A stretch of DNA of 64,000 nt from Oscillospiraceae bacterium (GTDB lineage: Bacteria > Bacillota > Clostridia > Oscillospirales > Oscillospiraceae). Below, piece by piece: positions 44,112 through 52,885 of this stretch. The position numbers and the translations under genes were made by a program. The notes under the pieces are model-generated. The model worked only from the letters and a program-made list of their open reading frames with translations, was not told the origin of the DNA and made no database searches. The first letter of the stretch is position 1. Each line of letters begins with the position of its first letter. The stretch spans positions 62,001-126,000 of the forward strand of contig JAFSZX010000023.1 in the NCBI GenBank assembly GCA_017458825.1. Direction: 5' to 3'.

Positions 44112-45854
44112 TTACATCTGCTCCGGCGCGGTACAGCCGATCAGCGCCATGGCGTTACGCAGTACGGCGCGGGTGGTATCCGCCAGCTTCAGCCTTGAGC
44201 GCAACAGCGCGTCCGATTCGCCCTTGATGCGGCAGGCGTTATAGAACTTGTGGAACGCCGCCGCCAGCTCGATGAGATAGCGGTTGATATGGCTGGGGTC
44301 GTAGCTGCGCCCCGCTAACGCCACCACGTCGCCGTAGCGCCCGATCTCCTTGATGAGGGACAGCTCCGTTTCATGCCGCAGAAGCGCCAGATCCGCCTCG
44401 CCGGCACGGGGCACAGCGTATCCCTCCGCCGCCAGGTTTTTCAAAAGCGTGCAGATCCGGGCATGGGCGTACTGCACGTAGTAAACGGGATTTTCACTGT
44501 CCTGCCGTACCGCCAGACCCAAATCGAATTCCATCTGGCTCTCCGGCTTGGCGTTGAAGAAATAGCGGCAGGCGTCCACCGGCACCAGATCCAGAAGATC
44601 CGTCAGACTTACGGCTTTGCCGGTGCGCTTGGACATACGCACCACCTCGCCGTTTTCCACCAGCTTCACCAACTGCATCAGCACGATGTCCAGCCGGCGG
44701 GTGCCGTCCAGCCCCAGCGCGTCCATAGCGCCCTTGAGCCGCGCCACGTGACCGTGGTGATCGGCGCCCCAGACGTTGATGACCTTATCGAAGCCCCGCA
44801 CGGCGAATTTGTTGCGGTGATAGGCAATGTCGGCGGCAAAATAGGTATAAAACCCGTTGGCGCGGCGCAAAACGTCGTCCTTGAGTTCCAGCTTGTCGAT
44901 CTCCTCGTCGCTTTTGCCGGACGCTTGCAGCGCCTGACGCAGGATGCGGCCGGTGGCAAGCCACAGCGCGCCGTCCTTTTCATAGGTATAGCCCCGGTCG
45001 GTGAGGGAGCGCACCGTGTCGGCCACGTAGCCGCTTTCGTGGAGGGAGGATTCAAAGAACCACTCGTCGTAGCGGATGCCGTAGCGCAGAAGATCCTCCT
45101 TCATTTTGGGGATATTCCGCGCCAGACCGAACTGCGCCAGCGCGTTCCGGCGCTCGGTTTCATCTTTGTCGAGATAGCTCTCGCCGTGCGCCGCGTAAAA
45201 CGCCGCCGCCAGCTCCCGAATATCCTCACCGTGGTAGCCGTCCTCCGGAAACGCTACCGCGTCCTCGCCGCGGATGAGCTGGAAATAGCGCGCCTCAATG
45301 CTCTTGGCGAATTTATCGATCTGGTTGCCCGCGTCGTTAACGTAGAATTCGCGCCATACCCGCGCGCCGTTCTTCTCCAGTACGGAGGCAAGCGTGTCGC
45401 CCAGTACGCCGCCGCGGGCGTTGCCCATGTGCATAGGTCCGGTGGGGTTGGCGGAAACGAATTCCACCATGATCTTCTGCCCGGCAAGGGTATCGTTGGC
45501 GCCGTACGCCGCGCCTGTCTGCTCCACGGCGGCGACGGTGTCGGCAAACCACTGGGGGCCGAGGCGGAAGTTCAAAAAGCCGGGGCCGGCGATCTCCGCG
45601 GAGGTGAAGTAACTGCCCTCCAGCGCCATCTGGTCAATGAGGATCGCCGCCACCTCCCGGGGGTTTTTGCGCATGGACTTGGCGGCCGAGAGCGCAAAGG
45701 TGGTGGTATAGTCGCCGTTTTGGGGATCCTTGGGGATCTCCACCGCCGGTGTGGCGGTAACGCCGGCGGGCAGAAGACCGGCACAGGCGGCTTTTTCATA
45801 CGCCGCCACCGTCAGCGACAGGACCTGTTCTTTTGCCTGTTGGATCATATTCAT
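44112..45854 (-). CDS. argS: Arginyl-tRNA synthetase
   Basis: This 580-residue class I synthetase charges tRNA-Arg. It has the N-terminal Add-1 domain, the HIGH-like HMGN in SANPTGPMHMGNARGG, the KMSKS-like loop VRMSKRTGKA, and the DALR anticodon domain at the end (about 455-580). The ATG at 45854 follows AAGGAGA and overlaps the DUF1934 gene as ATGA; the long frame upstream belongs to no protein. Length fits the family. Confidence 0.97.
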   Translation of the reverse strand: MNMIQQAKEQVLSLTVAAYEKAACAGLLPAGVTATPAVEIPKDPQNGDYTTTFALSAAKSMRKNPREVAAILIDQMALEGSYFTSAEIAGPGFLNFRLGPQWFADTVAAVEQTGAAYGANDTLAGQKIMVEFVSANPTGPMHMGNARGGVLGDTLASVLEKNGARVWREFYVNDAGNQIDKFAKSIEARYFQLIRGEDAVAFPEDGYHGEDIRELAAAFYAAHGESYLDKDETERRNALAQFGLARNIPKMKEDLLRYGIRYDEWFFESSLHESGYVADTVRSLTDRGYTYEKDGALWLATGRILRQALQASGKSDEEIDKLELKDDVLRRANGFYTYFAADIAYHRNKFAVRGFDKVINVWGADHHGHVARLKGAMDALGLDGTRRLDIVLMQLVKLVENGEVVRMSKRTGKAVSLTDLLDLVPVDACRYFFNAKPESQMEFDLGLAVRQDSENPVYYVQYAHARICTLLKNLAAEGYAVPRAGEADLALLRHETELSLIKEIGRYGDVVALAGRSYDPSHINRYLIELAAAFHKFYNACRIKGESDALLRSRLKLADTTRAVLRNAMALIGCTAPEQM

Positions 45855-46264
45855 ATCGTTTCTCCTTGTAGGGTGAAAGTAAGAGTCGATTCGATTTTTG
45901 CCGCCGGCTCGCCGGAGGGGGTGAAAAGAGAATAGAAAAGGCGCACTGTTCCGCCGTCTGCGGAGCGATCCGTTTGCACCTGCTGTGTCGCCACCTGAAA
46001 AGAAAGCGCGATGCCGCCCTCCGAAAGAACCATGGCGGTTTGCTCTCGGGGGTCCAGCGTCAGACGGTACCGCGCGCACCGGATCTGCACCCGATCGCCG
46101 CTTACGCAAAGAGAAAAAGAGGATGCGTCGCCGCCTTGCAGCTCATAACGCAGAAGAAAGCCGTCCGGCGTGTCTTTCAAGTGACCGCCGCCAAAGAAGC
46201 GGAGCATTTCACCGTTTTGAACGGTGGTGACCGTTACCTGTACGGGACTTGCCACGGCGCTCAA
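45851..46264 (-). CDS. DUF1934 (YwiB-like) protein
   Basis: This 137-residue protein is beta-rich, without membrane segments, and fits the calycin-like DUF1934/YwiB family, which is typically encoded next to argS. Function is unknown. The start is uncertain: a TTG at 46264 overlaps the murI stop, and a GTG at 46255 is also possible; no strong ribosome site is seen, so coupling to murI is likely. Confidence 0.75.
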   Translation of the reverse strand: MSAVASPVQVTVTTVQNGEMLRFFGGGHLKDTPDGFLLRYELQGGDASSFSLCVSGDRVQIRCARYRLTLDPREQTAMVLSEGGIALSFQVATQQVQTDRSADGGTVRLFYSLFTPSGEPAAKIESTLTFTLQGETI

Positions 46265-47070
46265 TACCGCTCGATGTCGATCTGCTGTACGGCAGATACG
46301 GCTTGGGATAAAAACTGCTGTGCCAGCGCGCCGAAATCCTCCGGCCGATCGCTGACGTAGTATTGGGACTGCCCCTGCCGCGGCGCGCAGAGCGCGTCCT
46401 GCCGCGTCAGCGTTTCCTTTAGCTCCCGGGCGGCTTCCGCGCCGGTGTCGATCAGCGTGACGCCCGAACCCATCACCGAGCCGATCACCTCGGACAACAG
46501 CGGATAGTGGGTACAGCCCATGATCAGCACGTCGATCCCGCTCTCGCGCAGAGGCGTCAGATACTCCCGCGCCACAGTCTCCACCACCGGATCGCCCAGA
46601 CGGTACCGCCCGTTTTCCACCAGCGGCACGAACAGAGGGCAGGCGCAGGAGACGACCTCGATGCCGCTGTCAAAGCGGCGCACCGCGGCGGCATACGCGC
46701 CGGTACGGACGGAGGCGGCGGTGGCGATCACACCCACACGGCGTGTGCGGGTGATTCGGGCGGCGCGGCGGCACGCGGGCTCCACCACGCCCAGCACAGG
46801 CAGATCGTTCTCTTGCTGCAGTTCGGCAAGAGCATTGGTAGACACGGTGCCGCACGCCACCAAAACCGCCTTGATGTCGAACGAGCGCACGAAGCGCACA
46901 TCCTGGCGGGCAAATTTCAGCAGGATCTCCCGCGACCGCCCGCCGTAGGGGACACGGGACGTGTCTCCGAAGTATATAATGTTTTCAGAGGGGAGTATGG
47001 CACGGAGCTGGCGCACGGCGGTCAAACCGCCCAGCCCCGAATCAAATACGCCGACAGCTCTGTTGTCCAT
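46261..47070 (-). CDS. murI: Glutamate racemase
   Basis: This 269-residue enzyme makes D-glutamate for peptidoglycan. The N-terminal FDSGLGGLT (Asp10) and second catalytic Cys186 in GCTHYP are normal. The first catalytic Cys73 sits in VACGTVST, where the family usually has ACNT; the Asn-to-Gly change is unusual. The ATG at 47070 follows AAGGAG by seven bases. It heads an operon with the DUF1934 gene and argS. Confidence 0.92.
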   Translation of the reverse strand: MDNRAVGVFDSGLGGLTAVRQLRAILPSENIIYFGDTSRVPYGGRSREILLKFARQDVRFVRSFDIKAVLVACGTVSTNALAELQQENDLPVLGVVEPACRRAARITRTRRVGVIATAASVRTGAYAAAVRRFDSGIEVVSCACPLFVPLVENGRYRLGDPVVETVAREYLTPLRESGIDVLIMGCTHYPLLSEVIGSVMGSGVTLIDTGAEAARELKETLTRQDALCAPRQGQSQYYVSDRPEDFGALAQQFLSQAVSAVQQIDIERY

Positions 47071-47168
47071 AGCGACACTCCTTTTCCCCACGGGATAACG
47101 ATGTTATTATACTATGCCGCACGGCGTGATACAAGTTAAAAATTGGTTGAAATGGCGGCTTTTTTCTG

Positions 47169-47197
47169 TGGCAATTTTGAAAATTGTGTGGTATAAT
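47169..47197 (+). promoter_or_regulatory. Promoter for the acidic unknown protein
   Basis: TGGCAA (47169-47174) and a perfect TATAAT (47192-47197) are 17 bases apart, about 35 bases before the start codon. Confidence 0.65.
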
Positions 47198-47231
47198 GCC
47201 AAGCAGTAAAACGCCGCGGGGAGGTGGCACG

Positions 47232-47645
47232 GTGGAGATCAAACTCACACAAAAGCAGTTCCGGCGTTTGCTGGATCTTGTTTATATCGGCAATTGGGTC
47301 CTCAATTCCACCCGGGGCGACGACCGGATCCGGGAGTATGATCAGGTGGAGAGCAAGATCTTCTCCTACTGCCTCAACCACGGTATGACGCCGCTGGTGG
47401 AGCTGTACGAGGGGGAGTTGATCCCCTCCAAGGCATTTGCCGAGGGCGGTATCCATGAGGCGATCATGGCGTATGAGGACGCCACGTTTTTTGAGATCCT
47501 CGCCCAGGAGCTGGCGCTTCGGGATATGGACGATCCGCCGGTCACGCAGGACAATTACGACGAGATCATGGAGCGCATGGACGAGTATTTGGACGAGTTT
47601 GAGCGCCACGGCACCGACCATGTGACGGTGGAGATCGAAGAATAA
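47232..47645 (+). CDS. Acidic protein of unknown function
   Basis: This is a 137-residue soluble protein, strongly acidic in its second half (TQDNYDEIMERMDEYLDEFE) and probably all-helical. I do not recognise a family. The GTG at 47232 is seven bases behind GGGAGG. Its own promoter and terminator make a real, singly transcribed gene very likely. Confidence 0.75.
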   Translation: MEIKLTQKQFRRLLDLVYIGNWVLNSTRGDDRIREYDQVESKIFSYCLNHGMTPLVELYEGELIPSKAFAEGGIHEAIMAYEDATFFEILAQELALRDMDDPPVTQDNYDEIMERMDEYLDEFERHGTDHVTVEIEE

Positions 47646-47652
47646 AAGAAGC

Positions 47653-47684
47653 CTGCCGCAACGCAAAGCGTTGCGGCAGTTGCT
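47653..47684 (+). terminator. Terminator after the acidic protein gene
   Basis: CTGCCGCAACGC and GCGTTGCGGCAG form a 12-pair stem around AAA, followed by TTGCTTT. Confidence 0.8.
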
Positions 47685-47712
47685 TTATGCGTACCCGCAG
47701 GGGGCAAGCTTT

Positions 47713-49083
47713 TTACAGCTTTTCCGCCAGATACCGCACCACGTACACGCCGCTGGCGCTGGCGTGGCTCAAAGAGTGGGTCACGCCACTGCCGTCACCG
47801 ATGACGAACAGCCCCTCCTGACACGTTTGCAAATGTTTATCCAGCTCTACTTCCATGTTGTAGAACTTGACCTCCACACCGTACAGAAGCGTATCGTCAT
47901 TGGCGGTGCCGGGGGCGATCTTATCCAGCGCGTAGATCATCTCGATGATCCCGTCCAAGATCCGTTTGGGCATCACCAGACTCAAATCCCCGGGCGTGGC
48001 GGACAGGGTGGGTGTTACGAAGCTCTCGCTCAAACGCTTGGGGGTACTGCGCTGACCGCGGATGAGATCACCGAAGCGCTGTACGATCACGCCGCCGCCG
48101 AGCATATTGGAAAGCCGCGCGATGCTCTCGCCGTAGCCGTTGGAATCCTTGAAAGGCTCGGAAAAATGTTTGGAGACCAGCAGGGCGAAATTGGTGTTAT
48201 CCGTATGGAGGGCGGGGTCCTCGTAGCTATGGCCGTTCACCGTGACGATACCGTTGGTATTCTCATGGACGACCACGCCGTGGGGATTCATGCAGAAGGT
48301 GCGCACCATGTCCTGAAATTTCTCCGAGCGATAGACGATCTTGCTCTCATACAGCTCGTCGGTCAAATGGGCGAACACCTGATACGGAAGCTCCACCCGC
48401 ACGCCGATATCCACCCGATTGGAATGGGTGGCGATCCCCATCTGGCGGCAGACGCCCTCCAGCCATTTACTGCCGCTGCGGCCCACCGAAACGATGCAGT
48501 AGCGCCCCTCATAGGCGCCCTGGTCGGTCTGCACCCGATAGCCGCCGGAAAGCTGTTCCACGGTGCGCACCGGACTGTCAAAAAAGAGATCGACCCGCTC
48601 TTTCAGACGGTCATACAGCCGTTCCAGCACCACGTAGTTGATATCCGTGCCCAGATGGCGGACACTGGCGTCCAGCAGATGGAGATCGTTTTCCAGACAC
48701 AGCTTCTTGATGTGCGTATTGCCGGTGGAGAACAGGCGCGTCCCCTGGCCGCCGTTTTTTACGTTGATCTCATCCACGTACCGCATCAGCTCCAGCGCCT
48801 GCGCTTTCCCGATATACTCATGGAGCGTGCCGCCGAACTGGTTGGTGATATTGTACTTCCCGTCGGAAAACGCGCCGGCGCCGCCGAAGCCGTTCATAAT
48901 GGCGCAGGTGGGGCAGTTGATGCAGGATTTCACCGTTTCCCCGTCAATGGGACAGCGGCGGCGTGATAGATCATGTCCCGCCTCAAAGAGGGCGATGCGG
49001 GCGTGGGGCGCCTTTTCCAACAGCTCATAAGCGGAGTAAATACCGCCCGGACCTCCGCCGATGATCAAAACGTCGTATTTCAT
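47713..49083 (-). CDS. FAD-dependent oxidoreductase
   Basis: This 456-residue flavoprotein begins with the Rossmann motif VLIIGGGPGGIYSAYELL. A cysteine-rich stretch, CPIDGETVKSCINCPTC (about 55-71), then MNGFGGAGAFSDGK, marks a group of FAD dehydrogenases known in clostridia. The C-terminal GLFVIGDGSGVTHSLSHA is the second FAD contact. The redox substrate is not known; the CxxC pairs could bind metal or an iron-sulfur cluster. The ATG at 49083 follows AGGAGG. Confidence 0.85.
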   Translation of the reverse strand: MKYDVLIIGGGPGGIYSAYELLEKAPHARIALFEAGHDLSRRRCPIDGETVKSCINCPTCAIMNGFGGAGAFSDGKYNITNQFGGTLHEYIGKAQALELMRYVDEINVKNGGQGTRLFSTGNTHIKKLCLENDLHLLDASVRHLGTDINYVVLERLYDRLKERVDLFFDSPVRTVEQLSGGYRVQTDQGAYEGRYCIVSVGRSGSKWLEGVCRQMGIATHSNRVDIGVRVELPYQVFAHLTDELYESKIVYRSEKFQDMVRTFCMNPHGVVVHENTNGIVTVNGHSYEDPALHTDNTNFALLVSKHFSEPFKDSNGYGESIARLSNMLGGGVIVQRFGDLIRGQRSTPKRLSESFVTPTLSATPGDLSLVMPKRILDGIIEMIYALDKIAPGTANDDTLLYGVEVKFYNMEVELDKHLQTCQEGLFVIGDGSGVTHSLSHASASGVYVVRYLAEKL

Positions 49084-49282
49084 AAAAACCTCCTTGCCGG
49101 TTCGGTTGCGCATAAATCCATTGGTAGTATACAGCCAGACCGCCTGTCGGACAACTCTTTTTTTCCGATACCTGCCATTAGCGGCGCCTGTGGGCAGAAA
49201 AAGGGGTGACAGAGCGGCGCAAAAGTGTTATAATCAGACAAAATGTACGCCGCGTGGCGGCGGGAAAAGGAGAACGTTGCCA

Positions 49283-50113
49283 ATGAGCCGCGCCGATGAG
49301 ATTTTCCGGCAGAATTGTCGGGACATTCTGGAACACGGAGTCTGGGATACCGATCGGGAGGTCCGTCCCCGCTGGGACGACGGTGCGCCTGCCCACACGG
49401 TAAAGAAATTTGGCATCGTGAACCGCTACGATCTTTCCGCCGAGTTTCCGATCCTGACACTGCGCCGCACCTATTTTAAAACCTGTATCGACGAGCTTTT
49501 GTGGATCTGGCAGAAAAAATCCAACAATATCCACGATCTGCGGGGTCATATCTGGGACAGTTGGGCGGATGAGACCGGCTCCATCGGCAAGGCCTACGGC
49601 TATCAACTGGCGGTGAAGCACCGGTATCCGGAGGGTGAAATGGATCAGGTGGATCGGGTGCTGTACGATCTCAAGCACAATCCCGCCAGCCGCCGGATCC
49701 TTACCAACATCTATAATTTTGCCGATCTCCACGAGATGGCGCTCTATCCCTGCGCCTATTCTATGACTTTCAACGTGTCGGGCAATACGCTCAACGCTAT
49801 TTTAAACCAGCGCTCCCAGGATATGCTGGCGGCGAACAACTGGAACGTGGTGCAGTACAGCGTATTGGTACACATGATGGCGCAGGTCAGCGGTCTGCAG
49901 GCGGGCGAGCTGGTCCACGTGATCGCCGACGCCCATATTTACGACCGCCACGTGCCGGTGATCGAGCGGATGCTGGAGAAAGAGCCGCGTCCGGCGCCCC
50001 GCTTTGTGATCGACCCGTCGGTGACGGATTTTTACGCCTTTACCCGTGACAGCTTCTCGTTGGAGGGGTATGAGCCCCAACCCTTTGAGGACAAGATCCC
50101 GGTGGCGATTTGA
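49283..50113 (+). CDS. thyA: Thymidylate synthase
   Basis: This is a 276-residue ThyA-type enzyme that methylates dUMP to dTMP with methylene-tetrahydrofolate. The catalytic Cys157 is in ALYPCAYSMTFNV, and the folate/dUMP contact LNQRSQDM is intact. The ATG at 49283 follows AAAAGGAGA. folA starts 20 bases later, so the dihydrofolate produced is recycled by the next gene. dCMP deaminase at 11549 could supply dUMP. Confidence 0.95.
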   Translation: MSRADEIFRQNCRDILEHGVWDTDREVRPRWDDGAPAHTVKKFGIVNRYDLSAEFPILTLRRTYFKTCIDELLWIWQKKSNNIHDLRGHIWDSWADETGSIGKAYGYQLAVKHRYPEGEMDQVDRVLYDLKHNPASRRILTNIYNFADLHEMALYPCAYSMTFNVSGNTLNAILNQRSQDMLAANNWNVVQYSVLVHMMAQVSGLQAGELVHVIADAHIYDRHVPVIERMLEKEPRPAPRFVIDPSVTDFYAFTRDSFSLEGYEPQPFEDKIPVAI

Positions 50114-50133
50114 GGGAAGAAGGAGGCGGCACC

Positions 50134-50610
50134 ATGGAGGCCATCGTTGCGGTCAGTGAGAACTGGGGCATTGGAAAGGACGGCGAGCTGCTCTTTCACA
50201 TTCGGGACGATCTGCGCCGCTTTCGCGCGCTGACGGAAGGGCGCACGGTGCTGATGGGGCGCAAGACGCTGGAGAGCCTGCCCGGCGGACGGGGACTGCC
50301 GAACCGCCGCAATATCGTGGTGAGCCGCCGCGCCGGCTGGACGGCGGAGAATGCCGAAGTGTTTTCCGACCTGCAAGCCGCGGCGGACGCCGCGGGAGAC
50401 GACGCAGTGGTCATCGGCGGCGGAAGTATCTATCGGGCGCTGTTGCCGCTGTGCCGCAGGGTACGGGCGACAAAAGTGTTTGCCGCGCCGCCGGCGGATA
50501 CGTTTTTCCCGAATCTGGACGAGGATCCCGCCTGGCACGCGGTATGGCAAAGCGAGGTCATGGAAGAGAACGGCGTTTCTTTTCAGTACGTCGACTACGA
50601 GCGGATATAA
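50134..50610 (+). CDS. folA: Dihydrofolate reductase
   Basis: This 158-residue enzyme reduces dihydrofolate with NADPH. It shows AVSENWGIGKDGELLFHI with the usual Trp-Gly-Ile-Gly, VLMGRKTLESLPG and VIGGGSIYRALLP. Length fits the family. The ATG at 50134 follows AGGAGG. It forms an operon with thyA and is ended by a strong terminator. Confidence 0.95.
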   Translation: MEAIVAVSENWGIGKDGELLFHIRDDLRRFRALTEGRTVLMGRKTLESLPGGRGLPNRRNIVVSRRAGWTAENAEVFSDLQAAADAAGDDAVVIGGGSIYRALLPLCRRVRATKVFAAPPADTFFPNLDEDPAWHAVWQSEVMEENGVSFQYVDYERI

Positions 50611-50646
50611 AAGAGAGCCTCCGGCTTTGACCGGAGGCTCTCTTTT
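50611..50646. terminator. Terminator of thyA-folA
   Basis: AAGAGAGCCTCCGG pairs with CCGGAGGCTCTCTT around CTTTGA, followed by TTTT. It also faces the minus-strand spm region. Confidence 0.88.
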
Positions 50647-50844
50647 CTTGCGCGCGTTTTCCAATAGCTCCCGTACCGCGCGCCGGAGCAGTGCCTCGTC
50701 GCCCGACACCGTTATATCGGGCGCCACGTCTGTCTCCAGCGTTAAGCCTTTTTGCGCGAACCGGGGCGCTTCGCCGCCGGGGTCAAAACTGTCCCGACTC
50801 TCGGAGAGCATGCGGGTGATCTCATCGGCGTCCTCACTCGCCAT
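50647..50844 (-). pseudogene. Remnant of a sensor histidine kinase
   Basis: Nine bases after the spmB stop, an open minus-strand stretch of about 66 codons encodes KGLTLETDVAPDITVSGDEA followed by LLRRAVRELLENARK. This is the N-box region of a histidine-kinase ATPase domain (pattern GDE..L..a..eLLeNA). The rest of the kinase is missing: the frame runs into the folA terminator with no stop and then antisense to folA. It has no good ribosome site. A short relic left by deletion is the best reading. Confidence 0.55.
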
Positions 50845-50853
50845 GGTGCGGTA

Positions 50854-51378
50854 TTATGCGCCGAAGAACAGCCGCACCGCCGCCGCCGCGGCGATAAAGC
50901 CCACCAGATCCGCCGTCAGCGCCGCGGGTACGGCATAGCGTGTGCGCCGGATTCCGGCGGCGCCGAAGTAGACGGCGACGGTGTAAAAGGTGGTCTCCGT
51001 ACACCCCATCATGACCGCCGCCACGCGCCCGATATAGGAATCCGCGCCGTACTGCGCCATCAACTCCGCCGCCACGCCCATCGCGCCGGAGCCGCTTAAA
51101 GGACGCACCAGCAGGATCACGGCGGTTTCCGGCGGGATCCCCAGCCGCTCCAATACGGGTGCGAGCAGACGGCTGAGAAGCTCCATGGCGCCGCTGGCGC
51201 GGAACATATACACGGCGCTCAACAGCGCCACCAGCGGCGGCAGGATGCGCATCACCGTGGTCAGTCCGTCCGCCGCGCCGGAACACAGGGCATGATAGAC
51301 GTCCACCTTTTTCCGCAGGGCGTACAGCGCCAGAACCGCCAGCAGGCAGGGGACGAACAGGGCGGTAAGGCGGCTCAT
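50854..51378 (-). CDS. spmB: Spore maturation protein SpmB
   Basis: This is a 174-residue membrane protein of the nucleoside-recognition/Gate domain family. It shows VRPLSGSGAMGVAAELMAQY and MMGCTETTFYTVAVYFGAAG, both typical of SpmB, which with SpmA is needed for full spore core dehydration. It overlaps spmA by four bases (ATGA). Confidence 0.92.
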   Translation of the reverse strand: MSRLTALFVPCLLAVLALYALRKKVDVYHALCSGAADGLTTVMRILPPLVALLSAVYMFRASGAMELLSRLLAPVLERLGIPPETAVILLVRPLSGSGAMGVAAELMAQYGADSYIGRVAAVMMGCTETTFYTVAVYFGAAGIRRTRYAVPAALTADLVGFIAAAAAVRLFFGA

Positions 51379-51947
51379 AGCTTCCACCACCGCCGCAAAC
51401 CGTACGCCGCCGCCAGCCCCGCGGCGACGGAGAGCGCCGAACACAGCCACACCGCCGGCAAGATGTCAAAGGGTGACGCACTGCCGCAGGCGGCGCGCAT
51501 AGAAGCGACGGTGGTGGGCAGAAGCTGTATGGAGGCGGTGTTGAGCACCACCAGACGGCACAGCTCGTCGTCCGCCGTTCCGTCCAACCCCCGCGCCATG
51601 CGCCGGGCGGCGCGGATCCCTGCCGGCGTGGCGGCGTTACCCAGCCCCAGAAAATTGGCGCTGACGTTGGCGGACACGGCGGCAAGCGTCTCACCGTCCC
51701 GGGCGGCGCGGGGAAGCAGACGGCGCAGAAGCGGCGCCGTCAAACGCGCCAGCTTTGCGGATAGTCCGCACCGCTGTAAAAGCTCCATGACGCCGGACCA
51801 CAGGCATAAACCGCCCGCCATACCGAGCGCCAACTCCACCGCCGCCGCCGCGCCCTCCAGCGCGGCGCGGCTGACAGCGTCGGTGGTGCCGCAAAAGAGG
51901 GAACACACCACCGCCGCCGCGGTCAGCGCACTCCAAACCCAAGCCAT
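51375..51947 (-). CDS. spmA: Spore maturation protein SpmA
   Basis: This 190-residue membrane protein shows GLCLWSGVMELLQRCGL and NVSANFLGLGNAATPAGIRA, the SpmA signature. It works with SpmB in spore core dehydration. The start could also be the GTG at 51953, which is better spaced from AAGGA. It is upstream of, and coupled to, spmB. Confidence 0.92.
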   Translation of the reverse strand: MAWVWSALTAAAVVCSLFCGTTDAVSRAALEGAAAAVELALGMAGGLCLWSGVMELLQRCGLSAKLARLTAPLLRRLLPRAARDGETLAAVSANVSANFLGLGNAATPAGIRAARRMARGLDGTADDELCRLVVLNTASIQLLPTTVASMRAACGSASPFDILPAVWLCSALSVAAGLAAAYGLRRWWKL

Positions 51948-52017
51948 CGTCACGGTATCACATCCTTCTTGTGTATTCTTATGTCCGCCGGCGCGGGAAA
52001 ATGATGGCGCAGGGCGC

Positions 52018-52045
52018 AAAAAGAGCGCAGGGAAACCCTGCGCTC
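52018..52045 (-). terminator. Terminator after rsmI
   Basis: GAGCGCAGGG pairs with CCCTGCGCTC around AAA; on the minus strand it is followed by TTTTT. Confidence 0.8.
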
Positions 52046-52059
52046 ACTTGCAAAGCCGA

Positions 52060-52884
52060 TTATTCCTGCACGGCGGCGGCGTACAGCTCGTTGCGGCTCA
52101 AACCGGTCTCCTCCGCCACCTGACGCACCGCTTCTTTTGTTTTGACGCCCTCGTGCCGCAGCTTTTGCACCATGGCGACGCCTTGCGCCAGCGGCACCGC
52201 GGCGCTGACAGACGGCGCGCCCTCTATCACCAGCACGTATTCGCCCCGCGGCTCGTGTTCGGCGTAATACGCCGCCGCTTCCGCCACGGTGGTGCGCCAC
52301 GTTTCCTCGTGGAGCTTCGTCAGCTCACGGCAAACTGCGATGCGCCGCGCGCCGAACACCTCCGCCATGTCGGCAAGCGTCTGGCGCAGACGGTGGGGCG
52401 CTTCGTGGAACACCATGGTGCGCCGCTGCGCCGCCAAGTCCGCCAACTGTTTGCGCCGGACACTGCTTTTGGCGTCCGGAAATCCCTCGAAGCTGAACCG
52501 CGCCGTGGGCAGTCCCGATACCGCCAGCGCGGCAACGGCGGCACAGCAGCCGGGAATACACTGCACGGTCACGCCGTTTTCGCCGCACAGACGCACCAGA
52601 TCCTCGCCGGGGTCGCTGATGGCCGGCGTACCGGCGTCTGTCACCAGTACGCCGTTTTCGCCGCCCAGAAGACGCGACAGGATCGCCTGTCCGGCGGCGG
52701 CGCGGTTATGCTCGTGATAGCTCATGAGCGGCTTTTTTACGCCGAAATGATTCAGCAGCTTCATCGAAACGCGGGTATCCTCCGCGGCGATAAAATCCGC
52801 CTCCGCCAGCGTTTGAACGGCGCGGGGCGAAAAATCCCCCAGATTACCGATGGGCGTTGCCACCAGATACAGTATACCAGCCAC
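52060..52884 (-). CDS. rsmI: 16S rRNA (cytidine1402-2'-O)-methyltransferase RsmI
   Basis: This 274-residue enzyme methylates the ribose of C1402 in the decoding centre. It has the tetrapyrrole-methylase-like fold: LYLVATPIGNLGD, EDTRVSMKLLNHF, VTDAGTPAISDPGEDL and a C-terminal helical tail (TKEAVRQVAEETGLSRNELY). The start is a GTG at 52884, five bases behind AGGAGGG. It overlaps nothing and follows the trmN6-like gene by one base. Confidence 0.95.
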   Translation of the reverse strand: MAGILYLVATPIGNLGDFSPRAVQTLAEADFIAAEDTRVSMKLLNHFGVKKPLMSYHEHNRAAAGQAILSRLLGGENGVLVTDAGTPAISDPGEDLVRLCGENGVTVQCIPGCCAAVAALAVSGLPTARFSFEGFPDAKSSVRRKQLADLAAQRRTMVFHEAPHRLRQTLADMAEVFGARRIAVCRELTKLHEETWRTTVAEAAAYYAEHEPRGEYVLVIEGAPSVSAAVPLAQGVAMVQKLRHEGVKTKEAVRQVAEETGLSRNELYAAAVQE

Positions 52885-52885
52885 G

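Noticed and set aside
50032..50646. Continuation of the kinase-like minus-strand frame through folA and thyA
   Set aside because: Past the terminator the frame is only the antisense of folA and thyA; kinase likeness ends at the hairpin.
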